DNA of 6,139 nucleotides, from positions 1 through 6,139 of the forward strand of contig CAJFUT010000222.1 of NCBI GenBank assembly GCA_904420255.1. Reading direction: 5' to 3'. Under the pieces are notes generated by a model that did no database searches, was not told where the DNA came from, and saw nothing but the letters and a program-made list of their open reading frames with translations. This document shows positions 5,390-6,139 of the stretch, piece after piece (positions within the stretch are counted from its first letter, which is position 1; every line of letters starts with the position of its first letter). Origin of the DNA: an uncultured Angelakisella sp. (GTDB taxonomy: Bacteria > Bacillota > Clostridia > Oscillospirales > Ruminococcaceae). The position numbers and the translations under genes were made by a program.

Positions 5390-6139
5390 ATGCGGAACAT
5401 CAGAATGACCCTGGCCTTCCGGGGGACCGCCTACCACGGCTGGCAGGTGCAGAAAAACGCCCGTTCGGTCTGCGCCGTTTTCCAGGACGCCCTGGAGGAG
5501 GTGCTGGGGAAGCGGTACGACGTCAAGGGCTGCTCCCGCACCGACGCCGGGGTCCATGCCCGGGGGTTTGTCCTCTCGGTGCTCTGCCCCGGGGAGGAGG
5601 CCCCCGCCATTCCCTGCGGGGCCCTTGTGAAGGCCATGAACAACGCCCTGCCCAGGGATATGGCGGTGCTGGACTGCGCCGACGCCCCCTGGGAGTTCCA
5701 CCCCCGGTACGACTGCGTGGGGAAGCGGTACTGCTATGAAATCTGGGACGGCCCGGTGAAAAACCCCTTCCTGGAGGACCTGGCCTACCACTGCCGCCGC
5801 CCCCTGGACACGGCCCTGGCCGATGCGGCGGCCAAGGCCTTTTTGGGTACCTGGGATTTCACCTCCCTCTGCGCCGCCGGTGGCGGGGTGGAGGACCGGG
5901 TCCGCACCATCTATTCCGCCGGGGCCCAGCGCCGGGGGGAGCTGCTGGTCCTTTCGGTGACGGGGGACGGCTTCCTCTACAACATGGTGCGGATCCTGGC
6001 GGGGACGGTGCTGGAGGTCTGCGCCGGGAGGCTTTCCCCCGGGGAAATCCCGGGGATCCTCCGGGCCCGGGACCGGAGCCTGGCGGGGCCCACCCTGCCC
6101 CCCCACGGCCTTTACCTGGACCGGGTGTTTTACCCGGGG
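5390..6139 (+). CDS. truA: tRNA pseudouridine(38-40) synthase TruA, 3' end cut by window
   Basis: Isomerises uridines 38-40 in the tRNA anticodon arm to pseudouridine. The frame is open for 250 codons to the last base with no stop. Since TruA is usually about 245-270 residues, only a few C-terminal residues should be missing. Visible landmarks are the N-terminal TLAFRGTAYHGWQVQ (7-21), the catalytic motif SRTDAGVHA (49-57) with nucleophilic Asp52, FHPRYD and KRYCYEIWD (112-120) with the family's conserved tyrosines, GTWDFTSLCAAG (153-164), EDRVRTIY (168-175), FLYNMVRILAGTVLEV (195-210) and the closing GLYLDRVFYPG (240-250). The start follows a GGGAGG site at 8 bases. It sits 33 bases after ecfT, probably in the same transcript. 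In many Firmicutes rplM and rpsI follow truA, so these might lie beyond the right edge. Confidence 0.95.
   Translation, partial: MRNIRMTLAFRGTAYHGWQVQKNARSVCAVFQDALEEVLGKRYDVKGCSRTDAGVHARGFVLSVLCPGEEAPAIPCGALVKAMNNALPRDMAVLDCADAPWEFHPRYDCVGKRYCYEIWDGPVKNPFLEDLAYHCRRPLDTALADAAAKAFLGTWDFTSLCAAGGGVEDRVRTIYSAGAQRRGELLVLSVTGDGFLYNMVRILAGTVLEVCAGRLSPGEIPGILRARDRSLAGPTLPPHGLYLDRVFYPG

Noticed and set aside
4493..6106. A 537-codon open frame on the minus strand opposite ecfT and truA
   Set aside because: Its translation is low-complexity and rich in Gly, His, Pro and Asp, as expected antisense to GC-rich genes. It lies opposite two well-recognised genes and resembles no family.

Overview
This is a high-GC bacterial window with strong G/C preference at third codon positions. 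All seven supported genes lie on the plus strand. Protein families and gene order point to a GC-rich member of the Clostridia, perhaps Oscillospiraceae-like. The main reasons are a clostridial-looking ECF transporter energizing module next to truA, a small RlmI/RlmK-like methyltransferase without a PUA domain, and EcfT carrying a Cys-Arg-Cys variant of its second coupling motif. The taxonomic assignment is an inference from sequence style, not from a search.

Layout: (1) 1-1191, phosphoglucosamine mutase (glmM), with its N-terminus cut off by the window edge. (2) 1211-2095, a class I SAM-dependent methyltransferase. (3) 2113-2955, EcfA1. (4) 2975-3418, an unrecognised small membrane protein with about five helices. 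(5) 3419-3692, a 274-base gap of lower GC with diverged direct repeats and small hairpins. (6) 3693-4559, EcfA2. (7) 4556-5356, EcfT, overlapping ecfA2 by ATGA. (8) 5390-6139, tRNA pseudouridine synthase TruA, running off the right edge close to its natural end.

The ecf genes encode the two ATPases and the transmembrane coupling protein of an energy-coupling factor importer. No substrate-binding S component is recognisable here, so the module probably serves S components encoded elsewhere (group II ECF). glmM makes glucosamine-1-phosphate for cell-wall synthesis, and truA modifies the tRNA anticodon arm. These are housekeeping functions.

No new defence, mobile or biosynthetic system is visible. 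The points worth a second look are the membrane-protein gene and the repeat-bearing spacer that together split ecfA1 from ecfA2, a pair that is normally adjacent.
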